Shown: one piece after another, positions 19,328-29,824 of the stretch
How the letters are laid out: each line of letters starts with the position of its first letter
Position numbering within the stretch: the stretch's first letter is position 1
Made by a program: the position numbers and the translations under genes
Assembly: GCA_036924085.1 (NCBI GenBank)
Contig: JAVGWX010000018.1
Coordinates: forward strand, 21,712,464 to 21,776,463
Direction of reading: 5' to 3'
DNA: 64,000 nucleotides
Source: Ariolimax columbianus
Lineage: Eukaryota > Mollusca > Gastropoda > Stylommatophora > Arionidae
The notes under the pieces: model-generated
Told to the model about the DNA's origin: nothing
The model's input: only the letters and a program-made list of their open reading frames with translations
Databases searched by the model: none

Positions 19328-22190
19328 GTACGCTGTCAAACGTCAACATGTATTTTTTTCGAAAAAAGCCGCGGTCATCCTGAGGATGTCGATACTGCCA
19401 TAGAGCTTGTCTAGCGTTGGCACTGGTGATGGCCACATCTGCTTTCTCTCATCCTCGTATGTCGGGCAGTTTTGCAGCAGATGTTCAGCGGTCATTTTCC
19501 CGGTATCACAGGTGCATTCGCCAGTGCCACCTATCTTTAATTTATTGAATAGATGGTACCTCAGTCTATTGTGGCCAGTGCGAAGTCTGAAGACCACGAC
19601 CTGCTCTCTTCTGTTCAACTGGTAATAGGCATCATTTTTTGTGTAGCCAGTATGTTCTGTTTCCCATTTGGTCATGTATCTGACTCTAATAAGCCTTTCG
19701 GACTCTTCGTAGGTCACAGTAGAATCTGGTTGTGGTAGTCTTGCACCTTCTTTTGCCAGTCTGTCTGCCTCCTCGTTGCGTTGGATGTTACAGTGGGATG
19801 GAACCCACTGCGCCACTACTCTTTTTGGTGCGGACTGCTGGCATAGTTGACAGAGTACTGCTCTTAAATCATTTAGTTCAGTACTTTTCTGGCTTTTTAG
19901 TGCTGTGACTACGGACGGTGCATCTGTAAACAGGACTACCTGGCTTTCATTTCTTTCGCCTGTCAGCATTGCTTCTACTGCAGCCCTCAGTGCCTCTGCC
20001 TCCGCTCTTAAATTGCTTGAGTATTTTGCAGTTGCCACTGACAGTGTTATTTTTCTACCATTTGGTAGGCTCAGGAATACCCCTGCTCCTCCGATCTGTG
20101 TTGTGTTTGTTACAGAACCGTCGGTGTATGCATGGGTCCAGTCCATGCTTGGGTAGTTTTTCGTTATGTACCTCAGGTTTATGTCTCTTCTTTCTTTTTC
20201 AGTCTGGCTGTTCTTGTTTTCAATACCTGGTATATTTTCTACCACCTCCGGAATGATATGCTGCTTCCAGGTAGGTTTGCGTACAGTAGGGATGGGATTT
20301 GGTGTTGTTAATGTGTTCATAGGGTCTTCGCTAATCATTGCTTTGGCTATTTCTGCAAAGTTTCTCCGCTTTAGTTTCCCATTACCAAATCTATTTAGTC
20401 TCTGATGCATTGGATGGTCTGTCAGTCATCTGAGTTTCTCTGCTTGCTGTTCGGCTCTGCAGTCTCTTCTGTCGGTCATGGATTGCAGATTGGTAATCTT
20501 TTCAAGTTCTACAATTGGCGTTGACTTCATGCCTCCTGTTATAACTCTCATGGCTTGGTTTTGAAGTTTGCTAATGTTGTCAAAGTTCGCCTTTGCTGCT
20601 GTTGTTCATGCCGCAATGCCGTACTCGAGAACTGGTCTCACTCTTCCAGTGTACAGTTTCTTTAGTATACTTTCGTCTGCTCCCCAGCTTGTGCCAGCAA
20701 GTTTCCTCATGATTGCCATTCTTTGTCTGGCTCTCATTCGGTTTATCTCGATCTGACTTTTCCATGTCATGCGCCGATCAAATGTGACTCCCAGGTAGTT
20801 TGGGTTATCGTCTGGCCGCAGATATTTGCCGTTAAGACATATTTTGGTGTTCTGGGGTTTATTTGAAAGCGAGAATATCGTACATGTTGTTTTTTCTTCA
20901 TTTATTTTGACCAGCCATGAGTTCGCCCACTCCTCCAGCGATGTTAGGGCCTGCTGCATCCGATTGTTTGCTATGGTGAGATTTTTTCAGAGGTCCACAT
21001 AGCCAGATCATCTGCAAACATTGAGCTATGGACTCTTCTTGGTATATTCTCTGTGATGTTGTTTATATACACCAGGAAAAGTGTGGGTGACAGTACTCCC
21101 CCTTGAGGTACTCCCTGCTCAAGTGTCACCTTTTTGCTCATCTGCCCTTGTACTTGAACTCTGGCTGTTCTGTTTTCGAGGTAGTGGCTGATCCATCTGT
21201 ACATTTTCTCACAAACTTCACTTCTTCGTACCTTGACTTTAAGTTCCTTTTTCCAGACTTTGTGAAGCGCCTTCTCTAAATCCACCCAGACCGCTACTGT
21301 GTGTTTTTTCTCCTGGTAAGCATCCTCTATTTCCTGGGCTATGAGAGTGATCTGATCCTCAGTGGATCTGTGCTGTCTAAAGCCTGCTTGTTGTGGAATT
21401 AGTATGTGTTTTTTTTCCAGATGCCACATCAATCTGGTGTTTATCATACGCTCCATCAGTTTGCCTACGCAGCTCAGTAGACTGATAGGCCTGTATCCAT
21501 TTGGATCTGTTCTATCTTTTTCTTTCTTTGAGCATGGCAAAATGCTACAGCATCTTTCCATGCCTGCGGTACAATTCCCCTTTTCCAGATTTGGTTCAGG
21601 ACTGATAGTAACTTCCTCTTTGCTGTTTGTCCCAACCCCATCAGCATTTTGTTTGTTACCCCATCTTTTCCGGGCGATTTCTTTTTCTTTAAAGTTCTCA
21701 TGGCCTCTTCCATTTCATTCATTGTTAGTTTTGCCATCATGTGCTCCTCTGGTGCCATATTGAAATTGTCGTGGCTCTTTTGTTCTTCACAAATATCTGT
21801 ATGTTGTCTGTAGGAACATCAATGTGGTTTGCTCTGGCATAATTTTCTATAAATGCGTTTGCTGATTTTTTTCCAGTAAGCATGTTGTCGCCCTGCTTGA
21901 CGGTAATTTGTTTATTTGATGGTATTTCATCATGCATAGCTCTGACTAACTTCCATAGTTTGTTCCCTTCTTTATCTAAATTGAGGCTTTCTGTTTTGTT
22001 TTTCCAGCTGTCTCTTGTTATTTGGTTTAGTGTTCTTTTGTATCAGCTGTTTCCAACTTTCGACGTTTCGATTTGCTAGACTAGCCTGTAAGAGACTTCG
22101 TCTTGACTTTAGCCTTGGGCGCTACACCTAACGTCCGAACATAGAGTGTCTTGGGTCATTTGCCTGTTTCTCTCTTTCTGACGCGACAGT
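19328..22190 (-). mobile_element. Jockey/I-like LINE with RNase H, largest autonomous relic
   Basis: About 2.8 kb of minus-strand element: RT-upstream region, RT, thumb/connection, RNase H, C-terminal zinc knuckle, then a 3' UTR of about 15 nt and the GAA tail. No apurinic endonuclease domain or ORF1 is seen upstream, so it is 5'-truncated somewhere between about 22090 and 22190. Its 3' terminus (AGCGTACGAAGAAG) is shared with the non-autonomous family B, which suggests a donor/parasite relationship. Confidence 0.85.
19343..21937 (-). pseudogene. LINE ORF2 (reverse transcriptase - RNase H), broken
   Basis: Encodes the enzyme that copies LINE RNA into the target site. On the minus strand, pre-RT words include LKKKKSPGKDGVTNKML. 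RT motifs follow: GYRPISLLSCVGKLMERMI, IPQQAGFRQHRSTEDQITL, motif A WVDLEKALHKVW (FD of the usual AFDKVW changed to LH), LEQGVPQGGVLSPTLFLVYI and the catalytic FADDLAMW. The last 355 codons (20410-19343) hold RNase H: Asp97 in AYTDGS, Glu137 in LRAEAEAL, Asp163 in LFTDAPS and Asp216 in RNEEADRLA. A Cys289/Cys291/His300/Cys305 knuckle (CTCDTGKMTAEHLLQNC) follows. Three frameshifts (near 21755, 21525 and 20990) and two in-frame TGA codons between 20610 and 20410 inactivate it. All four RNase H acidic residues appear kept. Confidence 0.88.
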
Positions 22191-22371
22191 TCTTCGTATC
22201 TCTGGTGGCCCTAGCCCATTATTGAGTATATTTTTTCAGTTGGTGCAGGCTTTAAGCTACACCAGGTTGCATCGTCAAAACAAAACAGTCTCACAATGCT
22301 GCCGTTGTGGCTTACGATCGGAAACGAACTAAAAAGTGTGTGTTTGTTGTAAATAATATATATATAAATAT

Positions 22372-22765
22372 TTCTGTTGTTAAATGCCCACAATGAGTAA
22401 GATTTTATCTGTCGTGCTTCTTGCTGTTTTTTGTTGTTTAATGCCCACAGTTAGTAAATTTATTCTTTTGTGCGCCCTGAAAAGAACGTTAAGTGGCTGG
22501 TTGTACTATCTTTTCTCACATACCAATCATGCTAATGAAGGAGGACCGCGGTCCTCCAGGCGGTTATGCTATGCTTATCCATCTATGCTTATCTATCCCT
22601 GTTGCACATCGATCCACGTCTCCTCAACCAGGCTGTATTGAAAACAGCTAGTTTCCATAGAACGCTACATGGAAGAGAGATTGTTGTCTTGGTCAGTGTA
22701 TTGACCCTGACGCGATGTTCGGGTCAGTATTATGTGCCTGTCTGTACTAGTGTCTCAGTTCTCCA
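22372..22765 (-). mobile_element. Family A retroposon, copy A3, with a truncated tail duplicate
   Basis: 22372-22415 is a stub of the family A tail end (GTTGTTAAATGCCCACAATG). A second start at 22424 (TTGTTGTTTAATGCCCAC) leads into the body and one or two monomers with the GATGTTCGGGTCAGTATT-type unit. It ends at CTAGTGTCTCAGTTCTCC like A1, so A1 and A3 form one subfamily. Confidence 0.7.
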
Positions 22766-23885
22766 TTCGTTCGCCCTGAAAATAGCGTCAAAGGGCCGAT
22801 TTCAGTAGTTTCCCTTATATTCAGAGCGTACTGATAAAGGTTGACCGTGGTCCTCAAGGCGGTTGTGCTATGATTGGCTTCATCTGCGTATCACTCACTG
22901 CTACGGAGATTACGTCGATCTCCCAACCACATTAGCCAGACTGTGATGAAACGGCCTGTTTCTAGGGACATTTGCGTTGAAGTGATGTCGGTATCTTGGT
23001 CAATATATTTCTCCTGACCATAACTAACATTGTCCGGTCAGTATATTTCTCCTGACCATAACTAACATTTTCCGGTCAGTATATTTCTCCTGACCATAAC
23101 TAACGTTGTCCGGTCAGTATATTTCTCCTGACCATAATCAACATTGTCCGATCACTATACTTCTCCTGACCATAAACTAACATTGTCCGATCAGTAAATT
23201 TCTCCTGACCATAAACTAACATTGTCCGATCAGTATATTTCTCCTGACCATAACTAACATTGTCCGGTCACTATATTTCTCCTGACCATAAACTAACATT
23301 GTCCGGTCAGTATATTTCTCCTGACCATAAACTAACATTGTCCGATCAGTATATTTCTCCTGACCATAACTAACATTTTCCGATCAGTATATTTCTCCTG
23401 ACCATAACTAACATTGTCCGGTCAGTATATTTCTCCTGACCATAAACTAACATTGTCCGATCAGTATATTTCTCCTGACCATAAACTAACATTGTCCGAT
23501 CAGTATATTTCTCCTGACCATAACTATCATTGTCCGGTCAATACATTTCTCCTGACAATAAACTAATATTGTCCGATCAGCACATTTCTCCTTACCATAA
23601 ACCAACATTGTCCGGTCACTATATTTCTCCTGACCATAACTAACATTGTCCGGTCAGTATATTTCTCCTGACCATAAACTAACAGTGTCCGGTCAGTATA
23701 TTTCTCCTGACCATAAACTAACATTGTCCGATCAGTATATTTCTCCTGACCATAACTAACATTGTCCTGTCAGTATATTTCTCCTGACCATAAACTAACA
23801 TTGTCCGGTCAGTATATTTCTCCTGACCATAACTAACATTGTCCGGTCAGTGTGTTTTGCCTGACCAGAAGTTAGTCTCCTATCA
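22766..23885 (-). mobile_element. Family A retroposon, copy A4, with a 0.9-kb monomer array
   Basis: The body (22766-22980; TATGATTGGCTTCATCTGCG) is followed by the longest family A array in the window and the terminal TTTTGCCTGACCAGAAGTTA. The GTT/CAA tail is missing: the body abuts A3 directly. The array is described separately. Confidence 0.8.
22985..23870. repeat. 38/39-bp monomer array inside A4, about 23 copies
   Basis: The unit is GGTCAGTATATTTCTCCTGACC followed by ATAACTAACATTGTCC; 38- and 39-bp forms alternate, differing by one A. Each unit holds an inverted repeat (GGTCAG / CTGACC) around an AT-rich loop. Confidence 0.95.
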
Positions 23886-23896
23886 CCATAAATATA

Positions 23897-24160
23897 CATA
23901 TGTAAATGTCCAACACTACGACACCATATACCCAAAGCTTTTAACAGCCAGACTTAAAGAGATTTTCCAACAATCACATTAGATCAACAAAGGAGTTAAT
24001 ATAGATGTCAAGTGGCTGAACGATTTACACTTTGCAGATGACATCGTGCTCATCAGTCATATAACATCGTTCTCATAAGTCATTTGACATCGTGCTGATC
24101 AGTCAGATAACATCGTGCTCATCAGTCATATGACATCGTGATCATCAGTCATATGACAGG
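23897..24160 (+). mobile_element. LINE RT fragment with a tandemly copied catalytic core
   Basis: Plus-strand words QHYDTIYPKLLTARLKEIFQ and NIDVKWLNDLHFADDIVLIS match the RT palm of RTE-like elements (GDTISPKLFTA-LE-IF, HLRFADDIVLI). One stop occurs between them. Directly after the FADD codons, the DNA encoding DDIVLIS is repeated about four times as a 22-23 bp unit (ACATCGTGCTCATCAGTCAT) to about 24160. Confidence 0.75.
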
Positions 24161-24289
24161 GGAAATAAACACACATAGCCAGTACACGGCGTGGCGAAGG
24201 CAGGTGAACAAAAATTTCTTGGAGCCGAGACATTGAAGCCTTTCTCTTATGTATCTTCTATTGCAAAATGTAAACAACGTAATTCCTGA

Positions 24290-24291
24290 TT

Positions 24292-24327
<36 letters not shown>

Positions 24328-24329
24328 TC

Positions 24330-24373
<44 letters not shown>

Positions 24374-24378
24374 TCTCA

Positions 24379-24420
<42 letters not shown>

Positions 24421-24423
24421 CTC

Positions 24424-24471
<48 letters not shown>

Positions 24472-24476
24472 TCTCA

Positions 24477-24507
<31 letters not shown>

Positions 24508-24512
24508 TCTCA

Positions 24513-24548
<36 letters not shown>

Positions 24549-24646
24549 CTCTCACTCTCTCTCTCTATATATATATATATATATCTATCTCTCTCACTCT
24601 CTCTCTCTCCCTCTCTCACTCTCTATCTATCTATATATCTCTCTCA

Positions 24647-24678
<32 letters not shown>

Positions 24679-24776
24679 CTCACACTCTCTCTCTCTCTAT
24701 CTATCTATCTCTCTCACTCTCTCTCTCCCTCTCTCACTCTCTCTCTCTATCTCTCTCTATCTATCTATCTCTCTCA

Positions 24777-24812
<36 letters not shown>

Positions 24813-24958
24813 CTCTCACTCTCTCTCTCTCTCTATCTATCTATCTCTCTCACTCTCTCTCTCTCTCTATCTATCTATCTCTCTCACTCTCTCTCTCTCT
24901 CTATCTTTCTATCTATCTCTCTCACTCTCTCTCTCTCTCTATCTATCTATCTCTCTCA

Positions 24959-24993
<35 letters not shown>

Positions 24994-24998
24994 TCTCA

Positions 24999-25035
<37 letters not shown>

Positions 25036-25088
25036 TCTCACTCTCTCTCTCTCTCCCTCTCTCACTCTCTATCTATCTATCTCTCTCA

Positions 25089-25126
<38 letters not shown>

Positions 25127-25186
25127 CTCACACTCTCTCTCTCTCTATCTATCTATCTCTCTCACTCTCTCTCTCTCCCTCTCTCA

Positions 25187-25219
<33 letters not shown>

Positions 25220-25266
25220 TCTCACTCTCTCTCTCTCTCTCTCTATCTATATATCTCTCTCTCTCA

Positions 25267-25301
<35 letters not shown>

Positions 25302-25306
25302 TCTCA

Positions 25307-25337
<31 letters not shown>

Positions 25338-25390
25338 TCTCACTCTCTCTCTCTCTATCTCTCTCTCTCTCTATCTATCTATCTCTCTCA

Positions 25391-25430
<40 letters not shown>

Positions 25431-25486
25431 CTCACTCTCTCTCTCTCTCCCTCTCTCACTCTCTATCTATCTATCTATCTCTCTCA

Positions 25487-25526
<40 letters not shown>

Positions 25527-25620
25527 CTCACACTCTCTCTCTCTCTATCTATCTATCTCTCTCACTCTCTCTCTCTCTCCCTCTCTCACTCTCTATTTCT
25601 TTATCTCCCTGTGTCTCTCA
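24290..25620. repeat. Large (CT)n/(CTAT)n satellite
   Basis: About 1.3 kb composed only of CT, CTAT and CACT words, with a higher-order pattern of (CT)n, two or three CTAT, CTCTCTCACT, then (CT)n. The resulting 464-codon open frame (Ser/Leu/Ile/Tyr only) is an artefact of a strand without stop-forming words. Confidence 0.97.
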
Positions 25621-26045
25621 TTCTCTCTTCAATTGTGCGCTAAGCTTTTCTATATTATGTGTCTCTATCTCTCCCTGTCACTCTCACTCTCTCAGTCTCT
25701 CTTCCTTTGGGCGTTAAGCTTTTATATATTCTGTCTCTCTCTCCCTGTCTCTTTCACTCTCTATTTCTCTCTCTCCCTGTCTCTCACAGTCTCTCTTTCT
25801 CTCTTTCTTTGTGCACTAAGCTTTCCTAAATTTTCTCGCTCTCTCCCTGTCTCTATCACTCTCTATTTCTCTGTATCCCTGTCTCTCTCACTCTCTCTTT
25901 CCCTCTTCCATTGTGCACTATACTTTCCTATACTTTCTTTCTCTCTCTCTGCCATTGTGCTGTATGCTTTCCTATACCCTCTTTCTCTTTCTCTCTCTAT
26001 CTCTGCTATTGTGCGCAATGCTTTCATATACTCTTTCTACTCTTC
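25621..26045. repeat. Pyrimidine-rich degenerate continuation with ~90-bp words
   Basis: The CT-rich strand continues but now includes recurring non-simple words (TTGTGCGCTAAGCTTTTCTA, TTTGTGCACTAAGCTTTCCT, ATTGTGCACTATACTTTCCT) at roughly 90-110 bp intervals. This suggests a longer degenerate tandem unit. Confidence 0.75.
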
Positions 26046-26709
26046 TCTACGATTCGAGAAATTCAACACGTGATTATCTGATGTTTCAAACCTGTTAACG
26101 AGTGACATTTTATAATCCAGAAAACAGAAACCAATCTATTGTAATAGCCCCCCTTGTGAACGAAGTGATTTCCGGCAATAAAAATTGTGTATTGTTCACT
26201 GCAACTTTATCAGAAACGAAACATTTTTCTTTTTGCATTCTAAATATATTTCTCCAAGTTGCGACGTTTGTATGTGAACAAAATCTGAACTGCGTGACCA
26301 TGTTTTTTCGCTATGCTGTCTCCACTTTGATGTCTTTTATCCGATATTGCTGATAAATAACATGTTGTTTTGTAGAAAGGTCAGATGTTTTACTGGATAA
26401 ACATTCAAAAATTGAATTTCTTAGCGTGTTTATATCTACGGGATAATCTGCTTCTTGTGTATGGAAAAAACTACATTAAAAGGATAAATTGTTTTGTTAG
26501 GTTAAGCCGAAAATACACTACAGCTCTCTGGGAACACAAGTAAATGCTTCGTCTCTTTCATTGTATGGTGAAGGGGTTTAACGTGTCCTCATCGTCTCTT
26601 CTTCGCCTCTTGCACTACAGCCAGTTGTTTCGACCTGGACTGCAGGTCTATATTTGTGACCCCATCAGACCACTTCACATTCGAAATTCCACGCAGGGAG
26701 ACTATCGTC
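26046..26709. other. Intergenic, nothing recognised
   Basis: Mixed AT-rich sequence. ORFs of 60-104 codons have no recognisable features. Confidence 0.45.
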
Positions 26710-26719
26710 GTTATTATTA

Positions 26720-26757
<38 letters not shown>

Positions 26758-26795
26758 TTTATTTTTATTATTATTTTTATTTTATTTTTTCCTTT
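26710..26795. repeat. (ATT)n microsatellite
   Basis: Mostly TTA repeats with TTT interruptions, ending against the start of C1. Confidence 0.9.
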
Positions 26796-26796
26796 T

Positions 26797-27140
26797 GGGA
26801 TCAAGATGCTGAGCAGCGCATGAGCTGCATTGGTCAGCGACCGATATCTGACTGCTAGCGTCAGGGCCAGCGAACCAAAGCTGCCAGACTCTTCTACACC
26901 TCCACGCGGTGATCCTGGATAACAGGCTGCAGCAGGGCAGACTGGCTAAGGAGAAGGGATCGAAGAGGGAATGCTAACCCGGTACTCAAATAATGGTTGC
27001 TGAAGTCGGATGTGTTTTACGGAAAGGTGCAAATATCGCAGTCAAACCATAAACTACGACACAACGCATTACGTTCTCTGGACTACATTCTGCTACTTAA
27101 TCCCTTTCATGGTTTGGTAGCGGGTGATTGAGAACGAACG
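26797..27140 (+). mobile_element. Family C SINE-like retroposon, copy C1
   Basis: Starts GATCAAGATGCTGAGCAGCG and continues through GACTGCTAGCGTCAGGGCCA, CCACGCGGTGATCCTGGATA, GGAGAAGGGATCGAAGAGGG, TACTCAAATAATGGTTGCTG and GACTACATTCTGCTACTTAA to GATTGAGAACGAACGAAGCC. About 340 bp. Near full length by comparison with C4, whose ends are fixed by a TSD. Confidence 0.85.
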
Positions 27141-27164
27141 AAGCCAAGTCAAGCCATTCTTCCT

Positions 27165-27535
27165 CTTTGTCGTCGTTCGTTCTCAAACTTTTTTTTACCA
27201 AGCTCTTAAAAGGATTGTGCAAGTAACTGGATGTAGTCTAAAGAACGGAATGTGTTGTGTTGTAGTTTACAGCTTGACTGCGAAATTTGCACCTTTTTGT
27301 CCGACACATCCGACTTCAGGAGTCTTTTTTTTTAGTACCGGGTCAGCTCTCATTCTTCGATCATCCGTCTCTAGCCAATCTGTTCTGCTGTAACAAGTTA
27401 TCCAGGATCACCGCAGGGAGGTGTAGAACGGTCTTGGCAGCACATGGTCGCTGGCCCTGACGTTGGCAGTCAGAGTTTGGAACGCTGACCGCTACAGCTG
27501 ATGCACTGCTCAGTATCTTGATCCAATTTATCAAG
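27165..27535 (-). mobile_element. Family C retroposon, copy C2, inverted to C1
   Basis: Reverse complement of the same element, starting GTCGTCGTTCGTTCTCAAAC and ending CTCAGTATCTTGATCC. It lies about 25 bp from C1 in opposite orientation, making a long imperfect inverted repeat with arms of about 340-370 bp. Confidence 0.85.
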
Positions 27536-27970
27536 CGGACAAATACGATTGATAGCATTCAGTGACTTACAACTGCTGCTGGGGTCAGAGTCAGCGAATC
27601 AGAGATGACCAAAGCCACATTGTGCTTATAATGGCGGCATAGGGAATAGACTGTTCCTCTTCAGACTGACAGACAATAGGGATGAACGCTGGAAATGTTC
27701 TGAAACCAGATATGTGGCGCCGAAAGATTCAGAGTTTGTAACCTAGATGTAAACTACAAACCATGGTAACAACGCTCGTCTCAGAACAAATAAATCGAAG
27801 AGAAGAACGCGTGTCCTCGTGGGACGAAGAAGAAGAATACGAGTCTATCTCGTTCAATCTATCTTTGGTTGAGAATTGCTAAATTATGTTGATTGGCCAT
27901 GTTATCATTTAGGAAGTGACACATTTTTTATGTAAGTGCGTGTTATTTGAACACGAATAATGGCTCCTTC
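27536..27970. other. Intergenic with a lone GAA-type 3' end
   Basis: No full element seen. At about 27815-27838 the sequence GTGGGACGAAGAAGAAGAAT resembles the ACGAAGAAG terminus of the LINE and of families B and C, so another member of that group may end here. Confidence 0.4.
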
Positions 27971-27982
27971 CTGAGCGTATTC

Positions 27983-28644
27983 TTCTTCTTCTTCACCGTA
28001 TGCTGTTTACAGCGATATACGTTGCACTGTTTTATTTTGTTAAGCCTGGGGCTCAGTGCATCCGATTTCAACAGGCGTTTCTGTAGGGATGCCCTCCTTA
28101 GCCTTTGGCTGTCCCGACCCTATCTGCAAGGCAGCAGTTGTTTTTGGTCAGAGTTGTCTCTCTTAGGGAAGTTGTCTTGCAGGACTATCGAGTCTTCCCC
28201 ACTCGTGTCTACAGGGTTTGGCAATGATATGATGGACTATGTACTAGTTTGTACTATCCCGGAAGAGAGGAAGTCCAGTGTGACTGTCTCAGAATCGTCA
28301 CGTCCTGCCAGAAACGTAGCATTTGCGTGTGAGTGAGGTATCTCTTTGCTCCCTTTATTTTCTCGGCTCATATGCAGTGATGGTACGCCTAGCATTCCCC
28401 ACCACCTGGGAGGTTGTCAATAGGGCAGAGGTGCAATGTCCGCTGGACTGCATCTCTTCTGCGTCCATTGGGATGGCTGATAGCAGACATAGGTAAGGAG
28501 CGAGGCAGGAGTGCATTTAGCCAAGTGTATTTCTGCGGCTCGACCGGGCCGGGCTGAGACGCGAGTCCCAGGTCCCAACCATATAGTAGCCTCCCATCAC
28601 AGCGGTGCTGAGACTCCTTGGTCCGTGTTCAAGTTCCTTGGTTT
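27983..28644 (-). mobile_element. Family B retroposon, copy B2, with TSD
   Basis: 662 bp bounded by a perfect 12-bp direct repeat, CTGAGCGTATTC, at 27971-27982 and 28645-28656. The tail is on the left (plus-strand CTTCTTCTTC), so the sense strand is minus and the tail is (GAA)n. The body matches B1 and B3 (for example ACAGGCGTTTCTGTAGGGAT and GTTGTCTCTCTTAGGGAAG). The TSD with a simple tail is the expected signature of target-primed reverse transcription. Confidence 0.9.
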
Positions 28645-28656
28645 CTGAGCGTATTC

Positions 28657-28979
28657 AACTCATGATAATTAATTAATTAGTTGCCCAGCGATAATGTCGA
28701 CATCATTGGACGGGTTTGTTTTGATGATGTAACTGGCACTGAATTTATGTTATAATGAGGAAGAAACCGCGCTGTTCATCAACCTCACTCTCTGATCCCG
28801 AGCTTGCCTTTGACCAGGGGCAAGACATAAGTCAAGACGGCTGGGGGATAACTCAGGATACAGGCACTCTGGTGAAGTCTTGATCAAAATGTTGGTTGGC
28901 GTGATGTGGAGTCTTGATCAAAATGGTGGATAATACGAAATATAAACATAATTTTACTTGAAGAAACACGTTGGATAGA
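28657..28979. other. Intergenic, nothing recognised
   Basis: No coding or repeat signal identified. Confidence 0.4.
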
Positions 28980-29345
28980 TTGCTGACTCATTTTCCGGCT
29001 AATATGCGACTGGAAGTGGTCATGCACTGCCTGGCTGTGGAAGCTTCTGAGGATTAGCTGGCAGAACATGGTGAAATATGCAAATGTGTTAGCGCGATCT
29101 GGCAGGACCAGTATATACACCAGCATATGTGCAGCACAGCTGAGGTGGGCTGGTCATGTGGTACGCATGCTGAATCAACGTCAACCAAAAGCGCTGTTCT
29201 ATGGGGAACTGCAAAATGGCAAAAGAGCAAGCAGTGGTAAGCGGAAACGGTACACGCTTAAGAGATCAATGATGCAGTGTGGCATTAGCCACGATGACTG
29301 GGAAAGAACTGCCACCAGACTGGCGCATCACTATTGCGGAGGATG
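28980..29345 (+). mobile_element. LINE remnant, RTE-like C-terminus
   Basis: A mostly open plus-strand frame contains ICAAQLRWAGHVVRMLNQRQ, PKALFYGELQNGKRA, YTLKRSMMQCGISHDDWERT and ATRLAHH. This is the standard C-terminal tail (QLRWAGHV-RM---R-PK-LFYGEL--GKR, KD-LK-----I---SWE--A-DR) of RTE-like ORF2. It ends without a tail and is isolated from any RT domain. Confidence 0.8.
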
Positions 29346-29427
29346 TTCAGGGACATGAGGCATCAATAACAAATCAAACTATACAGTGATGATTGCGTTC
29401 GCACGTCGATTCACATCAACCCTTCAA

Positions 29428-29813
29428 GATCAAGATGCTGAGCAGCGCATGAGATGCAGTGGTCAGCGACCCATAGCTGACTGCTAGCATCAGGGCCAGC
29501 GAACCAGAGCTGCCAAGACCCTTCTACACATCCACGCGGTGATCCTGGATAACAGGCTGCAAAAGGCAGACTGGCTAAGGAGAAGGGATCGAAGAGGGAA
29601 TACTAACCCGGTACTCAAAAAATGCTTGCTGAAGTCGGATGTGTTGGACCGAAATGTGCAAATATCGCAGTCAAGCTGTAAACTAGGACACAATGCGTTC
29701 CGTTCTCTGGACTACATTCTGCTACTTAAGCCCTTTTAGGGCTTTGTAGCGGGAGATTGAGAACGAACGAAGCCAAGCCAAGCCAACCCAAGCCAAGCCA
29801 AGCCAAGTCAAGC
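29428..29813 (+). mobile_element. Family C retroposon, copy C3, with (AAGCC)n tail
   Basis: Full-length body from GATCAAGATGCTGAGCAGCG to GATTGAGAACGAACGAAGCC, then a pentanucleotide AAGCC-type tail. Imperfect 11-bp flanking repeats (CAACCCTTCAA at 29417, CAACCCTACAA at 29814) fit a TSD with one difference. Confidence 0.85.
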
Positions 29814-29824
29814 CAACCCTACAA

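Noticed and set aside
22985..23870. CRISPR array
   Set aside because: Regular 38/39-bp palindromic repeats look array-like, but there are no unique spacers, the units are contiguous, and the context is a eukaryotic retroposon.
24249..25643. 464-codon Ser/Leu/Ile/Tyr ORF
   Set aside because: Read-through of CT/CTAT simple sequence, which cannot form stop codons in that strand.
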